Shown here: one piece after another, positions 38,782 to 47,448 of the stretch | Layout: every line of letters begins with the position of its first letter | Numbering within the stretch: the first letter of the stretch is position 1 | Assembly (NCBI GenBank): GCA_900540255.1 | Contig: UQFE01000011.1 | Location: forward strand, 1-64,000 | DNA: 64,000 bases | Direction: 5' to 3' | DNA from: an uncultured Clostridium sp. | GTDB taxonomy: Bacteria; Bacillota; Clostridia; Clostridiales; Clostridiaceae | Translations under genes and position numbers: made by a program | The notes under the pieces: model-generated | The model's input: only the letters and a program-made list of their open reading frames with translations | Database searches by the model: none | What the model was told of the DNA's origin: nothing

Positions 38782-39687
38782 CTAATTATAAATCTTATTT
38801 TTAAGTTTATTTTCATATCTTAGATAATCATATTCATCAATAACTGTAGCTACTTCTTTATATATTTCTTCCCCACATAAACTCTTTTTTACAATAAGCT
38901 CATCTAAAATTCGACTATTACATTTAGAACATGTTCCAAGTGAAATAAATCTCCATCCCATTATTCTAAAAGGATAATCTACTTCCATTTTTCTTTGGCA
39001 TTTAGGACATATTTGATTTATTTTTTCATAATCTAATTCTATTCCTTCTAATGCTCTTACTTCCAAAGCTGGCATCTTATAAATATCTTCTACTATATAA
39101 TTTTTTACAGCTCTCGAATTATATACATTTTTAAATACATGTGCTGTATAAATACAATCATTTAATGCATCATGTAATAACTCCTCATTAGCCCTTATCT
39201 TTAGTACCTTAAGTGCATTTTTTAAACTTAATGATTTTCTATACCCTAATATCTTAGTTACATATTCTTGGATATCTAAATAATTATCTATCCAACTTAA
39301 ATCATCATATCCATAGTAATTTGCATTTCTTATTATTTCTGCAATATCATCTTTTGCCCAAGAGCAAATAATATCTCCTTCTTGAACCATATCCTTAAGC
39401 TTATTTAATCCTTTAATGAATCCTATACCATTTTCTAAATCCTTAATATTAATTTTAGTAATATCTAAAATCTTAGGATTAATTATAGGAATAACTGATG
39501 GTTTTATATATACCTTTAACTCCTCACATGGTTGCATATGAGAATCTAATTTTACAGCACCTATTTCTATTATTTCATTATCTAACTCTAAATTTTTTAA
39601 ATTTGGATTATCATTATAAACATTTGGTATACATTTATGTATTCCGCTTAAATTATTAAATTCTAAATCAATTATTATAAAAGCCAC
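38782..39687 (-). CDS. DEDDh-family 3'-5' exonuclease with C-terminal zinc ribbon
   Basis: Exonuclease fold in the first 200 residues: FIIIDLEFN (first acidic pair), EIIEIGAVKL, and HDALNDCIYTAHVF carrying the His and the last Asp. A four-cysteine zinc ribbon follows (CPKCQRK and CSKCNSR), which could bind nucleic acid. The likely start is a GTG at 39687 seven bases after GGGGG; a TTG lies 27 bases upstream. It ends one strand-wise run of DNA-handling genes, 29 bases after the MutS-like gene. Confidence 0.88.
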   Translation of the reverse strand: MAFIIIDLEFNNLSGIHKCIPNVYNDNPNLKNLELDNEIIEIGAVKLDSHMQPCEELKVYIKPSVIPIINPKILDITKINIKDLENGIGFIKGLNKLKDMVQEGDIICSWAKDDIAEIIRNANYYGYDDLSWIDNYLDIQEYVTKILGYRKSLSLKNALKVLKIRANEELLHDALNDCIYTAHVFKNVYNSRAVKNYIVEDIYKMPALEVRALEGIELDYEKINQICPKCQRKMEVDYPFRIMGWRFISLGTCSKCNSRILDELIVKKSLCGEEIYKEVATVIDEYDYLRYENKLKNKIYN

Positions 39688-39715
39688 CCTTATCCCCCCA
39701 GATTCTTTACTCAAT

Positions 39716-41512
39716 TTACTCTTCTATATCAATACCTGCTAATTTCATTAAATGCTTTGCATTTTGTGTTTTACTTTTTCCACTTCTAAGAATATAATCA
39801 AATTTTATTTTATTATCTTCATAATATTCTCTAAAGTTATAATTTACCAACCAGCTTTTTTCCCTTTCCAAATCACATAATTCTAAATCATGAGTTGATA
39901 CTAAACCAACTCCTTGAAGCTTAACAAGTTGCTCAATTAATATCCTAGCACCATCATGTCTATCCTTAGAGTTTGTTCCCTTAAATATTTCATCTAATAA
40001 AAAGAATACTTTTTCACCTCTTTTAGCGGCTTCTATTACAAGCTTTATTCTTAATATTTCTGCATAAAATGATGAAATATTTTCTTCTAAATTATCTTGT
40101 GTTCTCATACAAGTATATATATTGCTTATTCCACATTTGAATCCTTTTGAAAAAGTAGGTAATCCCAAATAAGTTAATATCATATTAAATCCTATTGTTC
40201 TTAAAAACGTACTTTTTCCTGACATATTAGATCCTGTAATTAAAGCAACCTTTTCTCTTCCCTTAAGGGTAAAATTATTAGACTTTGCCTTTTCTCCTAA
40301 TAATGGATGTGCTAATTCAATTGCTTCAATTTCATTAACACCAGAAATTGTTGGATAAGTCCATTCATCATGTTCAAATGCTATTGTTGAAAGACTTATA
40401 AGTGCTTCTATCTCTCCCATGTCATCAAGCCATTTTCTTACCTTATATCCATTTTTAACTTTCCACTCTTCTAAGTTTGCTAAAATGAATATATCACTCA
40501 TAAACAATACATTAACTATTAAATAGTAAGCATTAGATGTACTATCACCTAACCAGCTTATTATATTTTTTAATTTTTTCATTTCATTTTTACAATTAAT
40601 ATTAGAACTTACTAATCCCTTTTGAATGCTTAGTAATTTTTTAGATTTAAAATTTTCATCTTGTATAATTGAAAGCATATTGCTATATTTATAAATTTCC
40701 TTTTTATTATTTATAAATATAGATATTACATCACTTAACCTTTTAGTTAACAATTTAATAACTAAGTAATTAATAATTAAATCTAATATTAAATTTGAAA
40801 TTGAAACTTTTCTTGTAATAGTTAAAAATATCATTATAAATGTAATTGCAATAAATAAATATGAAATATACTTTATTGTAAAATTGCTTTTTTCATCTTT
40901 ATCTAACCACTTTAACAATTCTTCAATATTTTCTTTTTTCTTATTTTCTATGCTTGCTTCAAAATAAATTTTTTCACAGAATTCTCTTTTATTTGATAAT
41001 TCTTTAATTGCTTCTTGTTCTTCTTGAATATCATATCTTGTTGGTAATGAATTCATCATCATTTTATTAGCTAAATTTTTTCTTCCAAAGGAAGTCTTTG
41101 TTAAATTAATCCATTGAAACAAAGAACTTTTACCAAATAAATCTAAATCATTTGAAAATTTATGCTTTTTATTTATAAATTCTTCACCAATATCTTTAAA
41201 CTCTCTCCATGTGTTATCTAATCTTTTTATTCCCTTTTCATTGTATTCAAGTATTATTAAGAGCTTCTTTTTTTTATTTATCCTTTCATTATGAAAAAAT
41301 GCTACAATAATAAATGTTAGTAAAAAAACTAAAAAACTAGCTCCCATAGCTTCAATACTACTTTGCTTATAAAAATAATACATTATTCCAACACATAAAA
41401 TAACAATTATAAATCTCAATATTGAAAAATATATTAAGACTTTTTCAAGCTTCTTTAATTTTTCATTAACAGCTTTTATATTATTTTTATAATAATTTAA
41501 TGCCTTTTCCAT
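39716..41512 (-). CDS. Membrane-anchored MutS-like ATPase
   Basis: 598 aa. The C-terminal MutS ATPase domain is complete: Walker A LITGSNMSGKSTFLRTIG (residues 425-440), VFFLLDEIFKGTN (Walker B) and GLVSTHDLELC. A core/lever-like helical region comes before it. The mismatch-recognition domain of MutS1 and the Smr nuclease of MutS2 are absent. Instead there are two TM helices near the N-terminus (about 28-48, 57-73) and two more near 212-253. It belongs to the poorly studied short MutS group found in clostridia and Bacteroidetes. GAGGT precedes the ATG. Confidence 0.88.
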   Translation of the reverse strand: MEKALNYYKNNIKAVNEKLKKLEKVLIYFSILRFIIVILCVGIMYYFYKQSSIEAMGASFLVFLLTFIIVAFFHNERINKKKKLLIILEYNEKGIKRLDNTWREFKDIGEEFINKKHKFSNDLDLFGKSSLFQWINLTKTSFGRKNLANKMMMNSLPTRYDIQEEQEAIKELSNKREFCEKIYFEASIENKKKENIEELLKWLDKDEKSNFTIKYISYLFIAITFIMIFLTITRKVSISNLILDLIINYLVIKLLTKRLSDVISIFINNKKEIYKYSNMLSIIQDENFKSKKLLSIQKGLVSSNINCKNEMKKLKNIISWLGDSTSNAYYLIVNVLFMSDIFILANLEEWKVKNGYKVRKWLDDMGEIEALISLSTIAFEHDEWTYPTISGVNEIEAIELAHPLLGEKAKSNNFTLKGREKVALITGSNMSGKSTFLRTIGFNMILTYLGLPTFSKGFKCGISNIYTCMRTQDNLEENISSFYAEILRIKLVIEAAKRGEKVFFLLDEIFKGTNSKDRHDGARILIEQLVKLQGVGLVSTHDLELCDLEREKSWLVNYNFREYYEDNKIKFDYILRSGKSKTQNAKHLMKLAGIDIEE

Positions 41513-41591
41513 TTACATTACCTCTTATAATAGTTTTACAATAACTAGTTTAGACTATTTTTCCTATTTAATCCATAACAATTTGTTAAAT

Positions 41592-41672
41592 TAATAGTTG
41601 TAACTTAATATATTTATGTAATAGTTATAACTTAATATATTTATGTAATAGTTATAACTTAATATATTTATG
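41592..41672. repeat. 27-bp tandem repeat, three units
   Basis: Three head-to-tail units beginning TAATAGTT and ending TATTTATG at 41592-41618, 41619-41645 and 41646-41672; units 2 and 3 are identical and unit 1 differs at one base. The last unit supplies the C-terminal codons and stop of the SbcC-like gene. Confidence 0.9.
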
Positions 41673-44357
41673 ACTTATACTATTATTTCTAATTACTACC
41701 TCTTCCCTTTTTTGACATGTAAATATTATATATTGCTCAAATCCTTCTTTAATTAAATATTTAATTGTTCTTTCTAATCGTTTATCATCATATTGAATAA
41801 AAGTATCATCTAAACATATAGGTATATCCTTATTTTTAAATATCATTTCAACAAATGCTAATCGTAAAGATAAATATAATTGATCATTAGCTCCATTACT
41901 AAGTGCTTCAGCTGCCATTATACTTTTATCATCCTTTACCTTCATTTCATAATTATCAGATACCATAACCTCATTATATTTACCATCAGTAAACTCCTTA
42001 AAAGATGTAATCACATTACTATTTAAAATGGGTCCAAAACTAGAACGTATTTCATCATATACTTCTGTTAACACTTCACTTACAACATAACTTGCCTTTA
42101 ATTGAGTTTCATATTTTTCAATATTACTTTCAACCTCTTTTATCTCTTCTTCAACTACTGGAATAGTTCTCTTTCCTATAAATCTATTTTTTATTTCATT
42201 TTCTATATCCTTTAATTTTTTTTCAACATCTACAAGTCTTATATTTTTTTCTTTAATTACTTCATCTATTTCATCTTCATTTTCATAAGAATAATTAAAA
42301 TTTATATTTATTACATCACCTAATTCTTCTTTAATTTTATTTATATCTTTTCCCTTAGTTAAAGCTGAATATGCCTCCTCAACAGATGCAAGACTTTTGC
42401 TTACTTCATCCCTTTTTTTAATTTTTTCTTCTATTTCCTTTATTATTTCATCTATTTCACTTATATTTATATTTTTAAAGCCAATTGATTCTAAATTTCT
42501 CTTTAGCTTTTCTTCTCTAATTAATAGCTGCTCTTTAGTTCTATTTAAACTACTTTTCAAATTATTTAATTCAATTTCCAAATTATTTACTTCTTTAAAA
42601 TCTTCCTTATATTTATAAATTTCTTTAATTAATTTATCTATACTGTCTACTGATGCAATTCTTAAATAATTATTTATTTCTTCCTTTATATTTTCTCGTT
42701 CATCCATTGCACTATCTAAATCTAAAATACTTCTTTGAGATAATTTTTCATTAATTTTTCTATTTATCTTTTCTTCAAGTTCTAAATAATTTTTATAAAT
42801 GCTTAATTTATTTACTAATTCTGAATAATTATTAACTTGTAACTTACTACAATATTCATTTAACTTAATTTCAATTTTTTCAATATTACCTTTTAATAAA
42901 AAGCTTGTTTTCTCCTTATTGCTGCCTTTTTTATTTATATAAAAATTAAATCCTATAAATATTAAAATTCCTAAACTAATAGTATATAATAAAACCTTAA
43001 AATTACTATTATCAATAATAATTCCTAAAATTATACTTATAAAAAAAATTACAACTAAGGATATTAAAAATATATTATTTTGTGGTTTATCACTTTCTTC
43101 TTCCATAATACTTTTTAATTTCTTTAATTCTTCTTCATATATTAATAATAACGATTCTAAATCTTCTTTAAAATTCTTAATTTCTATTGCTGATCCAATT
43201 AAATTTTCTGCTTCTTTTTTCTTAAGATTAAGAAATTCAATTTCATTTTTTATAGATTCATTTATTTGATATTTTTCCGTTAGCATTTCATTTTTTATTT
43301 TTAACCCTTCTAGTTTACTTAATATATCTTTTGGAAGATTATTTATATAATAATACTCTCTTAAAGGAACCTTTAACTCAATTAACCTTTCTTCCTTAAC
43401 ACAAATTCTTTCTTCTTCATCATTTACAATATCTAATAAATTTAAATACATTGAATAATCTTCTTTAACATTTTCAATAAAAATATTATTTATTACTTCA
43501 TCATTAAAAGTTAAATCTTTATTTATTGAAAATTGTTCATTTCTTAATTTTTCTTTTTTCTTGAAATACTCAGTAATTTCTTGATATTCTTTTTTTATTT
43601 TTATCTTTTTTAAATACTTTTTATATATTTCTAAATTACTTATTTCTTTATTTATATTTAATTTTTCTTCATTTAACTTAATTAAATTTTCTTCATTTTC
43701 TATATTGTGATTTGAAAGTTTGTAAGCTTCATATCTTTCACTTAGTAAATCTCCATATTTATTTTTTAATACATCTAATGATCCACTTTTTCTTATATTT
43801 GATATAGATTTTTTGTATTTATAAAGCTTAGAAAAAGCTACTTCAACAGATACTTGTCCTTCTTCACTTCCAATAGAATTTGATAATTTATCTAATATTT
43901 CCTCTTCCTTATCCTTTTTTACACTTACACCTAGTTGCCCAATAAATACTGTATTTATAAATGTAGATCTATTTATATTAAAAAAATACTTTCCAGGTTC
44001 TTCTTTATTAATATATTGTACTTCCTCTCCTGTAATTGAATTTATAATAATAGAAGTATCTTCTTTTTTTGTTCTCCCAAATGTCCTTCTTATAATATAT
44101 TCTTTATCTTCATGTATTACATTTAACTCTCCACTAATATTATCTCCATCATTTGGAGTATACTTAATCCTTTCATTTAATTTATAGTCCTTTCCCTTAT
44201 AACTTGAAAAACCATAAAGCCATATTTTAATAAAAGATTGAATAGTACTTTTACCGGCTTCATTTTCACCATATACTATATTTAATCCCTTACTAAAATT
44301 TATTTTCTTATTTTTAATTCCCCCAAAAGAGTTTATATTTACACTTTTAATAATCAC
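41652..44357 (-). CDS. SbcC/Rad50-like (YhaN-type) SMC ATPase with membrane segments
   Basis: 901 aa. Walker A in IVYGENEAGKSTIQSF (residues about 28-43), long coiled coils either side of the middle, signature ALSNGANDQLYLSLRLA and Walker B ICLDDTFIQYDD near the C-terminus. Two adjacent hydrophobic segments around residues 425-475 (ISLVVIFFISIILGIII and LLYTISLGILIFIGF) replace the zinc hook, as in Bacillus YhaN. It should pair with the nuclease encoded just upstream, overlapping by 11 bases, as a membrane-attached Mre11-Rad50-like complex. Ends inside a 27-bp tandem repeat. Confidence 0.9.
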   Translation of the reverse strand: MIIKSVNINSFGGIKNKKINFSKGLNIVYGENEAGKSTIQSFIKIWLYGFSSYKGKDYKLNERIKYTPNDGDNISGELNVIHEDKEYIIRRTFGRTKKEDTSIIINSITGEEVQYINKEEPGKYFFNINRSTFINTVFIGQLGVSVKKDKEEEILDKLSNSIGSEEGQVSVEVAFSKLYKYKKSISNIRKSGSLDVLKNKYGDLLSERYEAYKLSNHNIENEENLIKLNEEKLNINKEISNLEIYKKYLKKIKIKKEYQEITEYFKKKEKLRNEQFSINKDLTFNDEVINNIFIENVKEDYSMYLNLLDIVNDEEERICVKEERLIELKVPLREYYYINNLPKDILSKLEGLKIKNEMLTEKYQINESIKNEIEFLNLKKKEAENLIGSAIEIKNFKEDLESLLLIYEEELKKLKSIMEEESDKPQNNIFLISLVVIFFISIILGIIIDNSNFKVLLYTISLGILIFIGFNFYINKKGSNKEKTSFLLKGNIEKIEIKLNEYCSKLQVNNYSELVNKLSIYKNYLELEEKINRKINEKLSQRSILDLDSAMDERENIKEEINNYLRIASVDSIDKLIKEIYKYKEDFKEVNNLEIELNNLKSSLNRTKEQLLIREEKLKRNLESIGFKNINISEIDEIIKEIEEKIKKRDEVSKSLASVEEAYSALTKGKDINKIKEELGDVININFNYSYENEDEIDEVIKEKNIRLVDVEKKLKDIENEIKNRFIGKRTIPVVEEEIKEVESNIEKYETQLKASYVVSEVLTEVYDEIRSSFGPILNSNVITSFKEFTDGKYNEVMVSDNYEMKVKDDKSIMAAEALSNGANDQLYLSLRLAFVEMIFKNKDIPICLDDTFIQYDDKRLERTIKYLIKEGFEQYIIFTCQKREEVVIRNNSISHKYIKL

Positions 44358-45480
44358 TTAAACTCACCTCTTCTTCTGAGAGACATTGCATTCCTAACTT
44401 CAAAGCATTTTGCAATATATTTTTTTCTTCTTCATCATTAGATTTCTGTATCATTTTTATAATTTTCGTTACAAACCTTCCTCTTATGGAAAAATCCATA
44501 CTAAGCTCATTAATATTCATTCCAATAATGGTTTTATCAATAAATTTAATATAATAAAAGTTATCTTTTACTTTTTCCATTAATATATTTTCTTTTAATG
44601 TAAAATGCTCCTTTACTTTTCCCTTTAATATTATCTTATAAAAATTTCTCTTAAGTTCTTCTTCATTTCCTAATGATAATATTTTTGAAATTAATTCATC
44701 ATAAGTATTAATATCATCTATTTGTACTTCCCTTGTTATATATTTTCTTTTACAAATTGACTTAAAGTTAAGAGATACACCACCTTTATAAATATCTCCT
44801 ATTATTATTCCCCGTTCACCTTCCTCATCAAATCCTCTTCCTTGTGGACATCCACTATAAGCATAATTAGTATTTCCACTCTTAAGAATTCCTGAAAATT
44901 TATGTCTATGTCCTAATGCAACATATTCAATTCCTGTTTTTTCAATATCTCTTAAATATATTGGATTATATTCATTTTTTGAATTTTTGCTTTCAATTTC
45001 TCCATGAATCACCATTATATTTATTTTAGATTTATCTATATTAATTTCATTGATTAAGCCTTCATGTTCATAATTGTTATTAAATCCAGCTCCCCAAACT
45101 ACTAAATTTAATTCCTTAATTTCCTTACTTTGCATTTTGCCTTTAAAAATATAAACATTATCAGGCCAGTTTATCATATTATAAAAAGATTTTTCATTAT
45201 ATGGATCATGATTTCCTGGTGATATAAATACTCTAACATTTTCTATCCTTTTTAATTGGTTTGATATAAAAAATAAAGTATTCTTATTAACTGTTAAATT
45301 GTCAAAGACATCTCCTGCAATAAGTAATACCTGTACTTTTTCATTTATTGTTAAATCTATTATATTTTTAAATACCTGTAAAAGTTCCTCTTTGCTATTT
45401 TGTGATATCTCCTTTGTAAGCTCTTTAAATGGTGTATCAAAATGCAAATCAGCACAATGTAAAATTTTAACTTGCTTCAT
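44347..45480 (-). CDS. SbcD/Mre11-like (YhaO-type) metallophosphoesterase
   Basis: Calcineurin-fold nuclease of about 377 aa. Metal ligands lie in ILHCADLHFDT, LIAGDVFDN, FISPGNHDPYN, MVIHGEIES and YVALGHRHKF. The start at 45480 is spaced from GAAGGT. It lies upstream of and overlaps the SMC-like ATPase gene; together they resemble Bacillus YhaO-YhaN. Confidence 0.92.
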   Translation of the reverse strand: MKQVKILHCADLHFDTPFKELTKEISQNSKEELLQVFKNIIDLTINEKVQVLLIAGDVFDNLTVNKNTLFFISNQLKRIENVRVFISPGNHDPYNEKSFYNMINWPDNVYIFKGKMQSKEIKELNLVVWGAGFNNNYEHEGLINEINIDKSKINIMVIHGEIESKNSKNEYNPIYLRDIEKTGIEYVALGHRHKFSGILKSGNTNYAYSGCPQGRGFDEEGERGIIIGDIYKGGVSLNFKSICKRKYITREVQIDDINTYDELISKILSLGNEEELKRNFYKIILKGKVKEHFTLKENILMEKVKDNFYYIKFIDKTIIGMNINELSMDFSIRGRFVTKIIKMIQKSNDEEEKNILQNALKLGMQCLSEEEVSLSDY

Positions 45481-45580
45481 AACTTTACCTTCTTTCACGA
45501 ACCTCTGTTCATATTTTACCATAATTTATATTTTTTATAAAGAATGCTATAAATAAATTAAAATATTAAACAAAAGAAAA

Positions 45581-45619
45581 GAGCTACATTATTGTAGAAT
45601 TTCTACCTTAATGTAACTC
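45581..45619 (-). terminator. Terminator downstream of the SASP gene
   Basis: GAGTTACATTA / TAATGTAGCTC arms with one G-T pair and an inner GTAGAA/TTCTAC hairpin, followed by TTTTCTTTT on the minus strand. Confidence 0.8.
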
Positions 45620-45639
45620 TTTCTTTTTTTGAATGATAG

Positions 45640-45732
45640 TTAATTTTCTGGTGGTATTTCACCCATAACAGTACTCACCCTCTCGAAGTATTGTTTCCTT
45701 CCATTACCAGTTTGTACCCATTAGTGGTTTCT
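45640..45732 (-). ncRNA. Possible structured RNA or 3' UTR after the SASP gene
   Basis: Between the SASP stop and its terminator, the minus strand can fold into an outer helix CTGGT/ACCAG (45706-45710 with 45648-45652) and an inner helix AACAATACT/AGTACTGTT (45687-45695 with 45667-45675, eight of nine pairs), plus GGTG-AAATA-CCACC. The base composition is clearly less AT-rich than neighbouring spacers. I do not recognise a family. A 25-codon open frame also crosses it, so a coding relic is the alternative. Confidence 0.4.
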
Positions 45733-45915
45733 TTACTTTAATCCACTTTCGTATTGTTCTACCATTCTTTTAACCATTTCACCACCAACGGAACCACATT
45801 GTCTTGAAGTTAAATCACCATTATAATCAGTAAATGGTACACCCATTTCTGAGGCAACTTCATTTTTAAATGCGCTTAATCCTTGTTTTGCTTCTGGAAC
45901 TAATGCTTTTGACAT
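45733..45915 (-). CDS. Small acid-soluble spore protein, alpha/beta type
   Basis: 60-aa DNA-coating spore protein made in the forespore under sigma-G in known species. Family blocks are visible: FKNEVASEMGV (containing the GPR protease cleavage region) and LTSRQCGSVGGEMVKRMVE. A cysteine in the second block is slightly unusual for the family. GGAGG precedes the ATG. I could not find a convincing sigma-G promoter in the 165 bases upstream. Confidence 0.96.
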   Translation of the reverse strand: MSKALVPEAKQGLSAFKNEVASEMGVPFTDYNGDLTSRQCGSVGGEMVKRMVEQYESGLK

Positions 45916-46080
45916 AATGTATTCCTCCTTTGGCTTCCGGTACTTTGTAGACTTAAGTTAAATTTTTCTTTTAAGTTATCTCCTGCCTACACTATTATAG
46001 TAACCATTATGAAATTTTATATTACAAGTAATTTATTACTATAATTTATTTTATTGGATTTATTTAAACTATTTTCCTTG

Positions 46081-46317
46081 TTATTTATTTTTTATTTTTT
46101 TTAATACAAAATCCCTAGTAATAGCTACTAACATTCCTATTTGAAAAGATAATGAAACTGATATAAATTGAATGTAATTTATTCTGCTTCCCTTATATAC
46201 TATAAATGTTTCTATTAACCATACTAAACTTGCTATTAAGGAAGCTTTTTTCCCTCCTATTAATGAACAAATTAATATACTTAAAAATATTAAAATTTGT
46301 ATTTGAATAAAACTCAT
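46081..46317 (-). CDS. Small membrane protein, unknown
   Basis: 78 aa with two or three hydrophobic stretches (about residues 5-20, 26-42, 48-68) and a lysine-rich tail. Not recognised. GAGGTGA precedes the ATG. It lies between the SASP gene and the Cas4-like nuclease gene on the same strand, 53 bases after the latter. Confidence 0.6.
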   Translation of the reverse strand: MSFIQIQILIFLSILICSLIGGKKASLIASLVWLIETFIVYKGSRINYIQFISVSLSFQIGMLVAITRDFVLKKIKNK

Positions 46318-46370
46318 GATTTCACCTCATATTAAAATTTTATTTTAAGTCTTATCCAACTTACAAAATT

Positions 46371-47321
46371 TTAATCAATTTCATTATTACATAAAAGCCT
46401 AAACTTACAATTTTCGCACTTATATTTTTTTAATGTTTTTTCAAATACCAATTTTTTCTTTGGCTTATTTAAATTTATATCTTCTAAATAATAATTTATA
46501 ATTTTCAAATCATTCTCTACTTTAGATTTTATATATTCAATATCTTCATTTTTAAATAATATTTCTTCAAAATATCCATCTAATAAATATTCAACTCTAC
46601 CTTTAATTTTAGAATGATGAACACTATATTTTTGCATTACATACCATGCATAAACTAATAATTGTTCTTTATCATCCATAGAATCTTTTCCTGTTTTCCA
46701 ATCTACAATTACATAATATCCATCAAGGTCTTTATACAATAAATCTAATTTTGAGTAAATTTTTAAATTATTATATTCAAAACTACTAAATACCTCTTCA
46801 TCATTTTCTAGTATTACAACCTCATCTTTTAAAATATCTTCAAAGGTAATTGATACATAAAAGTTATTGCTACATTGAATCAATTTTTCTTTTAATTCTT
46901 CTCCAACACTTTTAGAAATTTTATTCCCATAATAATATTCTTGAAGCATTACTCCTCTAGGATATTCATTCCACTCATTTGTAATATATTTATTAATACT
47001 TTCTTTAATTATTGTTCTTAATTGATTTAATGTAACTTCATTAAATCTAGAAGCATTCATAATTTTACTTTTATCAACTTTGCATAAATTAATTATTCCT
47101 CTAATTTGTTTATGAACAGCTTCTCCAAAACACATCCATAAATTTGTTAACTTTTTTAATCTCCAAGCAATTTTTTGCTCTTCACTACTAGTAAATACCC
47201 AGCCATTATGACTTCCATAATAAGTATAATAATACTCTCTCTCACATGAATTTAATGTTTTCATTTTAGAAATTGACCATGACTTTTCTGGATATTTACG
47301 TCGTTCATATCCACTATTCAC
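46371..47321 (-). CDS. Cas4/AddB-like PD-(D/E)XK nuclease with Fe-S cysteines
   Basis: 316 aa. It contains the full RecB-nuclease set: H70 (GEAVHK), D193 (SKLDLLY), D207 and K209 (IVDWKTG), and Q220xxxY224 (EQLLVYAW). Cysteines C26 near the N-terminus and C302, C305, C311 at the C-terminus (KCENCKFRLLC) match the four 4Fe-4S ligands of Cas4 and AddB. Predicted 5'-3' or end-processing DNA exonuclease. There are no cas genes or repeats nearby and no helicase domain. The start is probably GTG at 47321, after AAAGGTGG. C. perfringens-group genomes may carry similar orphans. Confidence 0.85.
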   Translation of the reverse strand: MNSGYERRKYPEKSWSISKMKTLNSCEREYYYTYYGSHNGWVFTSSEEQKIAWRLKKLTNLWMCFGEAVHKQIRGIINLCKVDKSKIMNASRFNEVTLNQLRTIIKESINKYITNEWNEYPRGVMLQEYYYGNKISKSVGEELKEKLIQCSNNFYVSITFEDILKDEVVILENDEEVFSSFEYNNLKIYSKLDLLYKDLDGYYVIVDWKTGKDSMDDKEQLLVYAWYVMQKYSVHHSKIKGRVEYLLDGYFEEILFKNEDIEYIKSKVENDLKIINYYLEDINLNKPKKKLVFEKTLKKYKCENCKFRLLCNNEID

Positions 47322-47448
47322 TTTTCTATCCCACCTTTAATATTTATTTATACACTTATAATTAGTATAAATCATCTTATTATTTAATTCAGAATAAATT
47401 TTCATAATTTACAAAAAATATTATTAAAATTAATCTTGGAGGTTTATT

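Noticed and set aside
41592..41672. Three tandem units considered as a CRISPR array
   Set aside because: Units are contiguous with no spacers, AT-rich and non-palindromic; no cas genes apart from the orphan Cas4-like nuclease.
45640..45665. GTGAAATACCACC as a fragment of 23S rRNA
   Set aside because: Only a short match to a remembered rRNA helix; flanking sequence does not continue the similarity.
45640..45716. 25-codon open frame (ends VMGEIPPEN) as a small gene
   Set aside because: No start codon with SD, a stop directly precedes it, and the same bases form complementary stems. Kept only as an alternative to the RNA reading.
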